Position numbers and translations under genes: made by a program | Origin: Maribellus sp. CM-23 | Lineage (GTDB): Bacteria > Bacteroidota > Bacteroidia > Bacteroidales > Prolixibacteraceae | Length of the DNA: 64,000 nucleotides | Assembly (NCBI RefSeq): GCF_021354595.1 | Contig: NZ_JADWYJ010000001.1 | Location: forward strand, 225,446 to 289,445 | Reading direction: 5' to 3' | Notes under the pieces: generated by a model | What the model was told of the DNA's origin: nothing | The model's database searches: none | Seen by the model: the letters and a program-made list of their open reading frames with translations, nothing else | Shown: positions 1 to 8,930 of the stretch, in pieces | Layout: each line of letters opens with the position of its first letter | Numbering within the stretch: the first letter of the stretch is position 1

Positions 1-300
1 CCCGGCGAGGTCGATGTCAACCCAGCGATCCAGGTTCTCGGCTCCCCCCTGCACAACTCCGTCACAAACAATTCCCGGGGAACCGATTCCTATCCCTACT
101 ACCTGAATAGACTCTTCACTGGCTTTATCGATTGTTTTTTGGATGGAAGTCTTAATGGCTTCCAAGGTATCTTCGCGGCTTGCTTTTCCGCCCACCGGCA
201 ATTTTCCTTCAGTTACAATTTCTCCGTTTTCAGCTACCAAAGCATATTTTACAAACGTTCCTCCAAGGTCGATGCCAGTGGCATATCTCAATTTCTCCAT
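1..300 (-). CDS. ROK family sugar kinase/regulator, N-terminal part (truncated by window edge)
   Basis: The minus strand from 300 down to base 1 is open for 100 codons and starts with ATG. The protein begins MEKLRYATGIDLGGTFVKYA, which holds the DLGGTxxK phosphate-binding loop of the ROK/ASKHA fold; further in is a GIGIGSPG segment typical of ROK proteins. Members phosphorylate glucose, N-acetylglucosamine or N-acetylmannosamine in the cytoplasm, or act as repressors. No helix-turn-helix precedes the loop, so a kinase is more likely than a repressor. It starts two bases after the stop of the GH2 gene, so the two are almost certainly co-transcribed, which fits phosphorylation of a sugar released by that enzyme. 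The C-terminal two thirds lie outside the window. Confidence 0.85.
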   Translation of the reverse strand, partial: MEKLRYATGIDLGGTFVKYALVAENGEIVTEGKLPVGGKASREDTLEAIKTSIQKTIDKASEESIQVVGIGIGSPGIVCDGVVQGGAENLDRWVDIDLAG

Positions 301-302
301 TT

Positions 303-3002
303 TTAATTTATTCTATTAGGTTTTACATTCCAGGCTTTCACCTTCAATTCCGGTCTTTCGCCTTTTAAATTGACAAGATCGAAATTTGCGGTGTAAACCC
401 GTTCTTCTCCCGGGAATAAAGTTACATAATTATCATTCCAGTAAACCGGCAGAATGGGATCGTCGGTTCCGGGATTCACCAGATCAAAATAAGTAAAGAA
501 CGCAATTGATTCCCCCGGATTCCTCACTGTCAGAGTGATGTTCCCTTTTTCACCTTCTTTCTCATACTTGTAATCGTATTCCAGCCTCACTTCCGGAAGC
601 TTATTAAGTGCCTTGAAATCGGCATAAGCTTTTGGCGGGGTATAGAAAGGCCACTCCAATTTTTTGGCGGCTTCGTAATCCAGTTCATCTTGTTTCAACG
701 ATAACCAGTAGGTGCTATGATCCACCTCCCGATTGTCCTGGTCAAAAACATTCAGACGAAGAAACCAAACCGAAGTCAGCCCAGCGATTTCCGGAAGTTT
801 GTATATAAATTTCGAGGTGTTGGTAGCCAGATCACCTTTCCATTCGTCGCTAAAAATTTCTTTGGAGTTAATATCATATGCTGCAATTTTCACCGTCAGG
901 TTATTGGCATCGTTCAAATCTTCGTTGGCCAGGTAAATGTCGTCAAAACCGTAGCGATAAATGGCATGAATTGGGTTACAGGCCTTGCGAACGCCGTAAA
1001 AAGAACCGTTGGGCTGCAGATAAGTATCGTACAACTGCCAGTACAGTTCGGGCCAGGCCGAGTTGAGCATCCACTGCACCAAACCGGTGCTTTTGGGTTT
1101 GTGTGCGATAAAAGCCTCAAACATCGGCCGCATCAGTTCGTAGTTCGAAACCTGGCATTTAAAGGCAAATTCTTCCACGCTGTTGGAAGGTCCGTAGCGC
1201 TCGTCCATGGCTTTGCGGAAACGGTCGAGTGTGGTGAACGCATTGCGCCCGGTGTGGTATTCCCAGTATTTTTTATCGATGGGCCAGAGACTTTCTTCGG
1301 GCAACATTTTTTTCAGCGAAGACAAAGGCATAACGTTGGGGCCCGGACACGTTTCGGTGTTAAAACCGTAAGCGCCGCCCAGTTGTGTATCGGTGAACCA
1401 ATAAACCGGTGGTGTGTAAGCGTAAGGTCCTAACATTTTCATGCCGGTGGGGCCGCTGATCTCGCTGATCAAAGGAACTTCGGCCACAATGTTGTTGTCT
1501 TCGGTTCCGGCACCGCCTGCCGAAGTGATGTACGGCCGCGACGAATCGTATTTTTTAAACAGATCGATGTATTTGTATTCCAGCTCTGGAATCGGAAGTT
1601 TATCGCTTCCCAGCATCCACACATAAATGGCCGGGTGATTGCGCAGCCACAACATCTGGTCTTTCCAGTAGGCAGCCAGCAAATTAATGTCTTCGGGAGT
1701 AACAGCGCCTCCGTATTTTTCGTGCGTGGGTTTTAGCAGGTATTCCTCCCATTCCCAGTGGCAGTTAAAACCAGCCATCACCAGGATGCCGTACTCATCA
1801 CACAAATCGTACAGCATTTGGGTTTTGCCCCAGAAACCTTCGCAACGAATGCTGTTCAGATTCATGTGGCGGATGTATTTCATCTGTGCCTCCACGCTTT
1901 CGCGGGTATCCTGCAACAGCAGGTCATCCACCCAGCCACCGCCTTTCAGCAACACAAATTTGCCGTTGATGGTAAACACCCGGTTTTTATCTTCGTTCAG
2001 GTAGCTGTTGATTTCGCGAATTCCGTAACGGCTTTCCACCTTGTCCAGCACTTTCTTGCCCGAAATAAACTCAACCGTCATGTCGTAAAGGTTGGGATCG
2101 CCCATTCCGTTGGGCCACCAAAACTTCACGTCTTTTACTGAAAGCTGTGCAAATTCTTCCGAAGTAAACCGGCATGACAGGGTATCTCCGGCAGCGATCT
2201 GCACTTTCTTTTCAACCGTTCCGATACCAAAATCAACCCGAACCAGACCTTCCACGGGTTTGTCCGACTGGTTTTCGATTTCAGCCTGGATAAAAAGATC
2301 GGCGTCTTTCAGGTTCTCCGTATTTACTTTTGATGAAACAAACGGACTTCGGATTTTCACGCCTTCGTTCACTTCCAGGAAAACTTCCCTGAAAATGCCC
2401 ATGTTCCGGTCGCGTGGCAGCGGATTCCAGTCCACAAAACCAATGGAATATTCCCCATCGGCATGTTGCCAAAGCTTTAATGCCAGGGTGTTCTCCCCCT
2501 CCTGAACATACTCGTCGATAGCAAAAGTGAACATGCGGTAAGCGCCGGCAAACTCATCTTTACCCGCCACTTTTTCTCCGTTCACCCAAAGCTCGGCGCG
2601 GTAGTTGATCCCGTTAAAACGCAGCGAAATGTGCTTTTTTAAATCGCCGGCAGAAAGCTGAAAAGCAGAACGAAACCACCAGGGCTTTTTAAACTGCTCG
2701 ATATCCACGCTTTGCATGTTGATCCCGAAATAAGGATCTTCAATCACGCCGTAAGTGGCCATACTCCCCAGCACCGTTCCGGGCACCGAAGCCTGCAGCC
2801 ACGCATCGTCGGAAAAACCATTTTCAGAAATACTGCTTTCCTCCACACCGGCCAGTTTTTCACTCGCCTGCATTTTCCAGCCCGAGGATAGGTTTTCCAC
2901 CCGCGAAACCAATTCTTTTTCTGCAGGCGTGCAAGCTGTCATAAAAAACATACCTGCCAGTAAAAGCCTCAAAGTCTTGTGAAAGTAATTACGTCGTTTC
3001 AT
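303..3002 (-). CDS. GH2 exo-beta-D-glucosaminidase / beta-mannosidase-like lipoprotein
   Basis: 899 residues with a lipoprotein signal (lipobox MTAC, Cys about 24). A jelly-roll sugar-binding domain (about 35-230), an immunoglobulin-like domain and a TIM barrel follow, as in GH2. The acid/base motif is MLGSDKLP with Asp467 where classical GH2 enzymes have Asn-Glu; this Asp form is known from exo-beta-D-glucosaminidases (CsxA type) and mannosylglycoprotein endo-beta-mannosidases. Glu550 in FNTETCPGP is the candidate nucleophile. The likely action is removal of a beta-linked glucosamine or mannose at the cell surface or in the periplasm. It lies two bases before a ROK gene and is divergent from a GH92 mannosidase, which points to chitosan-like or N-glycan-core material. 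The exact substrate cannot be read from the sequence. Confidence 0.8.
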   Translation of the reverse strand: MKRRNYFHKTLRLLLAGMFFMTACTPAEKELVSRVENLSSGWKMQASEKLAGVEESSISENGFSDDAWLQASVPGTVLGSMATYGVIEDPYFGINMQSVDIEQFKKPWWFRSAFQLSAGDLKKHISLRFNGINYRAELWVNGEKVAGKDEFAGAYRMFTFAIDEYVQEGENTLALKLWQHADGEYSIGFVDWNPLPRDRNMGIFREVFLEVNEGVKIRSPFVSSKVNTENLKDADLFIQAEIENQSDKPVEGLVRVDFGIGTVEKKVQIAAGDTLSCRFTSEEFAQLSVKDVKFWWPNGMGDPNLYDMTVEFISGKKVLDKVESRYGIREINSYLNEDKNRVFTINGKFVLLKGGGWVDDLLLQDTRESVEAQMKYIRHMNLNSIRCEGFWGKTQMLYDLCDEYGILVMAGFNCHWEWEEYLLKPTHEKYGGAVTPEDINLLAAYWKDQMLWLRNHPAIYVWMLGSDKLPIPELEYKYIDLFKKYDSSRPYITSAGGAGTEDNNIVAEVPLISEISGPTGMKMLGPYAYTPPVYWFTDTQLGGAYGFNTETCPGPNVMPLSSLKKMLPEESLWPIDKKYWEYHTGRNAFTTLDRFRKAMDERYGPSNSVEEFAFKCQVSNYELMRPMFEAFIAHKPKSTGLVQWMLNSAWPELYWQLYDTYLQPNGSFYGVRKACNPIHAIYRYGFDDIYLANEDLNDANNLTVKIAAYDINSKEIFSDEWKGDLATNTSKFIYKLPEIAGLTSVWFLRLNVFDQDNREVDHSTYWLSLKQDELDYEAAKKLEWPFYTPPKAYADFKALNKLPEVRLEYDYKYEKEGEKGNITLTVRNPGESIAFFTYFDLVNPGTDDPILPVYWNDNYVTLFPGEERVYTANFDLVNLKGERPELKVKAWNVKPNRIN

Positions 3003-3367
3003 TTTGTTTTAGGTTGTTCGTTTCATTCGTTTCAGTTCCAACTCATCCTTTTGTCTCGCAAGAAGTAAGGATTTGCTTTATACGTATTCTTTAGTCGTAT
3101 TTCAGGCGCTCACGGCAGGCAATGAATGTGTTTATCTACATTTTCAGGTACCGTTACTTTCGCCTTTCTACTTTTTACTGCTGCTTTGACATTTGGTTAT
3201 ACCATACGTCTTTTCTTCCGCTTTCGGATAGCTCGATTTGAACAAAGGAAGTAGGAAAAGCACAAAAAAACTTCTGCTTTTTTATTCATCTTACAACATA
3301 TATTAACCCTTCGTTTATATTTTATAATGTAAATTCGCCAAAGAGGTTAAAATTCTAAAAGTAACTT
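3003..3367. promoter_or_regulatory. Divergent intergenic region between GH2 and GH92
   Basis: 365 bases with no gene on either strand. It must hold the promoters of the minus-strand GH2-ROK operon and the plus-strand GH92-isomerase operon. The last 70 bases before the GH92 start are AT-rich (tatattttataatg near 3316-3329), but I could not find a convincing Bacteroidota TTTG / TAnnTTTG pair. No operator-like inverted repeat stands out. Confidence 0.4.
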
Positions 3368-5770
3368 ATGAACATCCATCTTTCCTTTTCCAATACTCAA
3401 ATCAGAACTTTGCTGTTGATCTGTTTACTGGCCACGACCGGTTTCACGGCTTTTTCGCAGGAAGACACATCGAAACCCGCCGATTATGTAAATCCATTTT
3501 TGGGAACCGATTTCTTCGGACATACTTTTCCCGGAGCTTCGCTCCCCTATGCGATGGTTCATGTAAGTCCGGATGTGGGCACCGAAGGCTGGACCCATTG
3601 CGCGGGTTATATTTACCAGTCGAGCTCGATCATCGGTTTTAGCCACACGCACTGGAGTGGCGTTGGAATGGTAAACGGCGGCGAGGTGTTGCTGATGCCC
3701 ACCGTGAGCAACGAATTGCAGATACTCCCCGGAACCAAAGAAGACCCGGATGCAGGTTACCGCTCACGTTACAGCCACGAAGAGGAAAGCGCATCGCCGG
3801 GTTATTATTCGGTCATGCTAAAAGATTACGACATCCAGGCAGAACTAACAGCCACCCGCCGTGCAGGCTTTCACCGCTATACTTTTCCGGCATCGAAAAA
3901 CGCACATATTATTCTTGACCTCGGACACCAGATCGGCACCCATTATTCGGATGAAAATTCGGAACTGAAAATATTGGATAATAAGCGTATTGAAGGCAAA
4001 AAGGCCGCCGGACTGGGGCAGGTTTATTTTGTGGCCGAATTCAGCAAACCGTTTAAATACTACGGAACCTTTGATGCTTCGTATGTTACGCCCGAATCGG
4101 GAGCGAGCTTGTTCCCCTATAAAAATGCAGAGGCGGGTCAAAAAGTAGGCGCTTTTGCGAGTTTCGACACCCAGACCGGTGAGCAAATTCTTGTAAAAGT
4201 GGGCATTTCGTACACCAGCGTGGAGGGAGCCCGCAAGAACCTGGAAGCAGAAATTCCGCACTGGAATTTTGACCAGGTAAGAAACGACGCCCGGGAAACC
4301 TGGAATCACGAATTGTCGAAGGTTCAAATTGACGATGCCAGCGATGATCAGAAAGAGGTTTTTTATTCGGCGCTGTATCATTCGTTTCTGGCCCAATACA
4401 TTTCACAGGATGTCGACGGAAAATACCTCGGTTCCGACGGGCAAATTCATACCGCCGATGGTTTTGATTTCTACGGATCGTTTTCGTGCTGGGACACTTA
4501 CCGATCGCAACACCCGCTGTTAACACTCACCGCACCCGAACATGTGAATGATTTTATCCGTTCGATTGTGGCCAAAGTACAGAACTTTAAGTGGTTGCCG
4601 GCCCAGCATTTTCTGAATGTTTTTGGCGAAGGAATGGTGGGCGATCACCTCATTCCTGTAATTGTGGATGCCTATATGAAAGGTTTCCGCGACTACGATG
4701 TGGAACTTTTGTACAAGGCCATGCGCACCAAAGCCTTGGAAAAGCCCCGGCCTCCGGTGCATGAAAACATGGCGCGCGCAGGGTTGGAGTATTACCTGAA
4801 ACTGGGCTACACCCCGGTTGACCGCATCACCGAATCGGTTCCGAACACCCTCGAACTTGCCTACGATGACTGGTGCATTGCCCAGCTGGCGAAAGAACTT
4901 GGGAAAGACGACGACTACCAGCTGTTTATGCAACGCGCCGGAAACTATGCCAAACTGTGGGATGCCGAAACCCGTTTTATGCGCCCGAAAAAAGCCGACG
5001 GCAACTGGTTGGAAGCGCTGGGAGCAAACGAGCAGGAGATTGTAACCCAAGGAGATCATTCGTATTATAAATATTTTGATCCGCTGCTGGTGGGCCGCCG
5101 CCCCAACCGGCATTATACTGAATCCAATGCCTGGCAGTACATTTGGTCGGTTCAGCACGATGTGCAGGGCCTCATCAACCTCTTTGGCAGCAAGGAAGCT
5201 TTTACCGCCAAACTCGACACTTTCTTTAGCATGAGTCCGCTGATTACGCCGCCCAAATACGTGGGTGTGGTGGGCACCATCGGGCAATACGTGCATGGCA
5301 ATCAGCCCTCGCACCACGTGGCATATTTGTACAACTACGCCGGGCAGCCCTGGAAAACACAGGAGCGCGTACGGCAGGTTTGCGAAGAACTTTACCGCCC
5401 CGGCCCCGGTGGCTTGTGCGGAAACGAAGACATGGGTTCGCTGTCGTCGTGGTACGTGCTGAGCGCTATGGGAATTTATGCCGTTACGCCCGGTCTGCCC
5501 GTTTACGCCATTGGAAGTCCTTTGTTTGGGAAAGCCACCCTTCAAACAAGCAAAAACAAAACCTTTACGATCAAGGCTAAAAATCAATCGAAAGAAAACA
5601 AATACATTCAGTCGGCGACCTTAAACGGCAAAGAATTTAACCGCACCTGGATTTCGCACGAGGAAATTGGAAATGGTGGCGAGCTCATCTTTCAGATGGG
5701 ACCAACACCCAATAAAAACTGGGGAACCGGGGCCAATGCCGCGCCGCCTTCGATGTCGGAAGCCAACTAA
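3368..5770 (+). CDS. GH92 exo-acting alpha-mannosidase
   Basis: 800 residues with a Sec signal peptide (hydrophobic 14-28). GH92 marks in order: YVNPFLGT near the N-terminus, the GASLPYAMVHVSPD segment, GFSHTHWSG, then the catalytic barrel with YTESNAWQY (Glu585, candidate acid), HGNQPSHHVAYLYNYAG, and GNEDMGSLSSWYV (Glu687/Asp688), the acidic motif that supplies the base side. The family consists of calcium-dependent inverting exo-alpha-mannosidases acting on alpha-1,2, -1,3 or -1,4 mannosides; linkage cannot be assigned here. Length is normal for the family. It is followed after 42 bases by a sugar isomerase/epimerase-like gene and is one of three GH92 genes in the window. Confidence 0.93.
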   Translation: MNIHLSFSNTQIRTLLLICLLATTGFTAFSQEDTSKPADYVNPFLGTDFFGHTFPGASLPYAMVHVSPDVGTEGWTHCAGYIYQSSSIIGFSHTHWSGVGMVNGGEVLLMPTVSNELQILPGTKEDPDAGYRSRYSHEEESASPGYYSVMLKDYDIQAELTATRRAGFHRYTFPASKNAHIILDLGHQIGTHYSDENSELKILDNKRIEGKKAAGLGQVYFVAEFSKPFKYYGTFDASYVTPESGASLFPYKNAEAGQKVGAFASFDTQTGEQILVKVGISYTSVEGARKNLEAEIPHWNFDQVRNDARETWNHELSKVQIDDASDDQKEVFYSALYHSFLAQYISQDVDGKYLGSDGQIHTADGFDFYGSFSCWDTYRSQHPLLTLTAPEHVNDFIRSIVAKVQNFKWLPAQHFLNVFGEGMVGDHLIPVIVDAYMKGFRDYDVELLYKAMRTKALEKPRPPVHENMARAGLEYYLKLGYTPVDRITESVPNTLELAYDDWCIAQLAKELGKDDDYQLFMQRAGNYAKLWDAETRFMRPKKADGNWLEALGANEQEIVTQGDHSYYKYFDPLLVGRRPNRHYTESNAWQYIWSVQHDVQGLINLFGSKEAFTAKLDTFFSMSPLITPPKYVGVVGTIGQYVHGNQPSHHVAYLYNYAGQPWKTQERVRQVCEELYRPGPGGLCGNEDMGSLSSWYVLSAMGIYAVTPGLPVYAIGSPLFGKATLQTSKNKTFTIKAKNQSKENKYIQSATLNGKEFNRTWISHEEIGNGGELIFQMGPTPNKNWGTGANAAPPSMSEAN

Positions 5771-5812
5771 TCAGAATATTATGTATCTTAATCCCAACTA
5801 AACCTTATCGAT

Positions 5813-6718
5813 ATGAAACAAGCAAATCAAAACCGAAGAACTTTTATCCGTAACCTGTCGTTGATCGCCGGAGCCAGTGCACTGCCCGGAAGCCTGCTGG
5901 CAGCCTGCAACCCGGTGCCGGGAGTGCAAATGAAACTGGGTCTGGTCACTTACCTCTGGGCCAAAGACTGGGACATTCCGACCATTATCCGGAATTGTAC
6001 CGAAGCACAAATAGGAGGTGTTGAATTGCGTGTGGAACATGCCCATGGCGTAACGCTCGATCTTACCGCGGCACAACGCGCCGAAGTAAAAAAACAGTTT
6101 GCCGACAGCCCGGTGGAAATTATAGGAATGGGCACCAACCAGGACTATCATTCGCCCGATCCGGCCAAGCTGAAGGAGTCGATCGAAACCACCAAACAGT
6201 GGCTGCAGCTGAGCAAAGACATTGGCGGCTCGGGGGTAAAGGTAAAACCCAACGCTTTTCCGGAAGGTGTGCCGCACGAAAAAACCATTGAGCAAATCGG
6301 CAAAGCGCTGAACGAGCTGGGACAATATGCCCTTGACTTGGGGCAGGTGATCCGGCTCGAAGTACACGGCCGCGAAACACAGCTCCTACCCAATATCAAA
6401 GCCATGATGGATTATGTGGACAACAAGGGTACCGGTGTTTGCTGGAACTGTAACCCCGAAGACCTTGCCGGACAGGGACTCGAATACAACTTTAACCTGG
6501 TGAAAGACCGCTTTTCTGATATCTGCCATGTGCGCGAGATGAACGAAGGAGATTATCCCTACCAGGAGCTGATGAACCTGTTTGTGAAAATGGATTACCC
6601 GGGATGGATCCTGCTCGAATGCCGCACCGACCCGGCAGACAAGGTAGCCGCCCTGAAAGAACAGCGACGCGTTTGGCTTGATATGATTGCGAAGGCAAAG
6701 GAAGGACTGAAGGGCTGA
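5813..6718 (+). CDS. Tat-exported sugar phosphate isomerase/epimerase-like TIM barrel
   Basis: 301 residues. The N-terminus has a twin-arginine motif (NRRTFIRN) and a lipobox-like LLAAC, so the protein is probably exported folded and lipid-anchored. The remainder resembles the xylose isomerase-like TIM barrel (AP endonuclease family 2): GGVELRVEH, an EVHGRETQ strand and loop, VCWNCNPED, and a C-terminal WILLECRTD strand. The His/Glu/Asp residues at the strand ends could bind a divalent metal. Such exported proteins are common next to Bacteroidota glycosidase genes, but their reactions are mostly unknown. It follows the GH92 gene in the same direction and probably shares its transcript. No terminator was seen after it. 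Confidence 0.75.
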   Translation: MKQANQNRRTFIRNLSLIAGASALPGSLLAACNPVPGVQMKLGLVTYLWAKDWDIPTIIRNCTEAQIGGVELRVEHAHGVTLDLTAAQRAEVKKQFADSPVEIIGMGTNQDYHSPDPAKLKESIETTKQWLQLSKDIGGSGVKVKPNAFPEGVPHEKTIEQIGKALNELGQYALDLGQVIRLEVHGRETQLLPNIKAMMDYVDNKGTGVCWNCNPEDLAGQGLEYNFNLVKDRFSDICHVREMNEGDYPYQELMNLFVKMDYPGWILLECRTDPADKVAALKEQRRVWLDMIAKAKEGLKG

Positions 6719-6750
6719 AGGACTGAGGGATTGATTGGTTGAAGGATTAA

Positions 6751-7148
6751 GGGATTGAGGAAAGAATGCTGGAATGCGTTAATGCTTGAATGCTAGAATT
6801 AGCTGCGAGCATTGAGCTGCTAGCCACGAGTTTTTAGGAAACATAGTTTCATAGTAACTTTGAACACGTAACTTCAAGCTTCGTACTTCTAACTTCAAGC
6901 CATTGATAAATTGCAAAACTGTTAAATTGTAGAAAGAAAACGACTTCGCGGAGGGATTGAGGAAAGAATGCTGGAATGCGTTAATGCATGAATGCTAAAA
7001 TTAGCTGCGAGGGATGAGCTGCTAGCCGCGAGCTTTGCGGGAACATAGTTTCAGAGTAACTTTGAACACGTAACTTCAAGCTTCGTACTTCTAACTTCAA
7101 GCCATTGATAAATTGCAAAACTGTTAAATTGTAAAAAGACAACGACTT
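6751..7148. repeat. Tandem duplication, 202-base unit, two diverged copies
   Basis: Copy 1 is about 6751-6952 and copy 2 about 6953-7148. Both start with gggattgaggaaagaatgct and run through the same sequence (a ggaatgcgttaatg segment, agctgcgag, acatagtttca, aacacgtaacttcaagcttc, attgcaaaactgttaaattg). They differ by scattered substitutions and a few indels, mainly around 6800-6835 versus 7003-7040. There is no sensible reading frame. The whole stretch 6719-7246 is gene-free; its first 40 bases are a degenerate run of ggactgaagggctgaagg-like words that begins exactly at the stop of the isomerase gene. Confidence 0.85.
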
Positions 7149-7246
7149 TCCACAGTAACTCGGCATCACGGCAAAACAGCAACACCGCTAAACGGCATCA
7201 CAGGAATACAGCAACACAGCCACACAGCCACACAACCCGAGTCAAA

Positions 7247-7393
7247 AACATACGGTTTTACAAGGCTGCAATCTTTTTTTATGTTTATTTTAGACCGCGC
7301 AAAAACGAAAGGGCGTGAATACGCAAATGCCAACAACGCACATTGTTCATGGCCACACATCACAAATCAGCGTAGATTTAATCAACCAACAAA
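7247..7393 (+). promoter_or_regulatory. Upstream region of the ZnuA-like gene, duplicated at 8772-8872
   Basis: The stretch aaaacatacgg ... tttatgtttattttagaccgcg ... gtgaatacgcaaatgcc resembles the segment at 8772-8872, where no gene follows in the same relation. Both copies contain TATGTTTA (7280-7287 and 8808-8815), one base away from the Bacteroidota -7 consensus TAnnTTTG, so this is a reasonable candidate promoter. It was judged by eye; no transcription start is known. Confidence 0.4.
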
Positions 7394-8281
7394 ATGAAGC
7401 AAATGCAGGTAAGCACATCCAGAATATTCATCATCTTTTTAGTTCTTTGTCTTTTTTCGTGTGACCCCAAAAACAACAAAGACACCGAAAAACCAATAAT
7501 AACCGTCAGCATTTTGCCTCAAAAGACATTTGTTGAAACGATTGCCGGCTCCGACTTCAAAGTAAACGTTTTACTGCCGCCCGGAGCAAGCCCTGCGGCT
7601 TTTACACTTTTACCTTCTCAGCTAAAAGACATCGTTCGTTCAAAAGTATGGTTGCGCATCGGGCACATTGGCTTTGAATATTCGTGGAAAGAAAAAATAC
7701 AGCAGGCCAACCCGGAAATGAAGGTAGTTGACCTTTCGCAGGGACTGGATTTAATTACACCGTCATCCGTAAATACCACCGAACCGGCAACAGGAAAAGG
7801 AGCGAATCCCCACATCTGGATGTCGCCGCCACTGGCCAAACACTTGGCCCGCCGCATTACCGACGAGCTTTCGGCTTTGAATCCGGCGAGAAGTGCCGTT
7901 TATAACGAAAATTACCGCAAGTTTGCCTCCGAAATCGACCAACTGGATGCTGAAATCAGAAGTAAATTAAAGGACTATCAGGGCCGTGAATTTATCATGT
8001 TCCACCCGAGCCTTTCGTACTTTGCCCGCGAATACAGGCTCAATGAATATTCGCTTGAGCCGGGCGGCAAGGAACCAACCCCCCAGCGAATGGCCGAACT
8101 GGTGAAACTGGCACAAAAAGAAAACATCCGGGTAATTTATATTCAAAGTGATTTAGACCGCGAACAGGCCCGGGTATTTGCCGAAGAAATCGACGGCGAA
8201 GTTGTCGAAATGTGGCCCTTAAACCCAGCCTGGAAAGAAAACCTGCTCGAAATAACCGACATGCTTATTCAGCACTTTTAA
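7394..8281 (+). CDS. ZnuA/TroA-like metal-binding lipoprotein (periplasmic solute-binding component)
   Basis: 295 residues with a lipoprotein signal (lipobox LFSC, Cys about 24). The fold is that of the cluster A-I zinc/manganese binding proteins: ITVSILPQKTFVETIAG, then LPPGASPAAFTLLPSQL, RIGHIGFEYSWKEKI, GANPHIWMSP (metal His), MFHPSLSYFAREY (metal His) and YIQSDLDREQA (acidic ligand). The first canonical ligand, the His of PHTYEPTPSQ, is Ala here, so metal would have to be held by the remaining residues or by a His or Glu in the GHIGFE segment. No permease or ATPase gene lies beside it, so it works with a distant transporter or as a stand-alone binding or sensor protein. It is flanked on both sides by repeat-rich gene-free DNA. 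Confidence 0.8.
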   Translation: MKQMQVSTSRIFIIFLVLCLFSCDPKNNKDTEKPIITVSILPQKTFVETIAGSDFKVNVLLPPGASPAAFTLLPSQLKDIVRSKVWLRIGHIGFEYSWKEKIQQANPEMKVVDLSQGLDLITPSSVNTTEPATGKGANPHIWMSPPLAKHLARRITDELSALNPARSAVYNENYRKFASEIDQLDAEIRSKLKDYQGREFIMFHPSLSYFAREYRLNEYSLEPGGKEPTPQRMAELVKLAQKENIRVIYIQSDLDREQARVFAEEIDGEVVEMWPLNPAWKENLLEITDMLIQHF

Positions 8282-8771
8282 AGGACTGAAGGATTGAGGG
8301 ACTGAATGTGTAAATGCAAAAATAAGCTGCAAGACGCAAGTTATTGCTAAATTGATAAACTGTTAAATGGAAGGATAAGCTTTGAGTCGTGAGCTACGAG
8401 CGACGAGTAAAATACGGCAACTCTGAACTCTGAACTAAAAGCTTAGAGCTGTGAGCCACGAGCTGCGAGTACGACTGCACTGCACACCGCTACTGCCTCA
8501 CCCCTCCGTCATTCCGTCGTCAAAGCCTCCGGAATTCCTCGTCCCCCTTAAAATGGGGACAAATGGAAAACACTGTGAGCTCTTCTAAATTGTCAAATTG
8601 GAAAACTGTTAAATTGCAAAAAGCATGGAGCAAAGAGTACGACACTGAACTTTGAACTCTGAACTTTAAACTGCAAGCTGCGAGCAAAATACAGCATCAC
8701 AGCAATACGGCATCACGGCAACTCTGAACTTTGAACTCTGAACTCTGAACTCTAAACACAAAACCCTGACC
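8282..8771. repeat. Gene-free stretch built from dispersed short repeat words
   Basis: No plausible gene. The sequence is a mosaic of words that recur at 6719-7200 and 16663-17820: gaactctgaact in several tandem copies (8416-8450, 8643-8675, 8714-8756), agctgtgagccacgagctgcg, ggcatcacagcaatacggca, and attggaaaactgttaaattgc. A longer module at about 8476-8571 (caccgctactgcctcacccc, ggaattcctcgtcccc, aaatggggacaaa) recurs at 17030-17120. Its end can fold because gtcccc pairs with ggggac. Confidence 0.75.
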
Positions 8772-8872
8772 TAAAACATACGCCTCCCCGGTAGCGGGAA
8801 TAACTTTTATGTTTATTTTTAGAACACCTTAAAAACAAAGGCCTTGAATACGCGAATATCACCAACAAGAAA
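8772..8872. repeat. Second copy of the ZnuA-like gene's upstream segment
   Basis: It resembles 7247-7345 (aaaacatacg, tttatgtttattttt, gccttgaatacgcgaat) with moderate divergence. The gene it may once have served is gone; downstream come the inverted-repeat array and the AT-rich defence operon. Together with the upstream copy it brackets the ZnuA-like gene. Confidence 0.55.
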
Positions 8873-8930
8873 TCACGCTGAAGTTACTGCTTCGGATTTC
8901 ATGAATTTTAGCGATTCAACATAATAGATG

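Noticed and set aside
4520..5587. 355-codon open frame on the minus strand inside the plus-strand GH92 gene
   Set aside because: It lies entirely opposite a well-supported GH92 gene with all family motifs; the product has no recognisable domain and is a shadow of the codon bias.
6719..8771. Possible CRISPR array in the repeat-rich gaps
   Set aside because: The repeated units are of mixed lengths with irregular spacing and no regular repeat-spacer alternation, and no cas genes are present.
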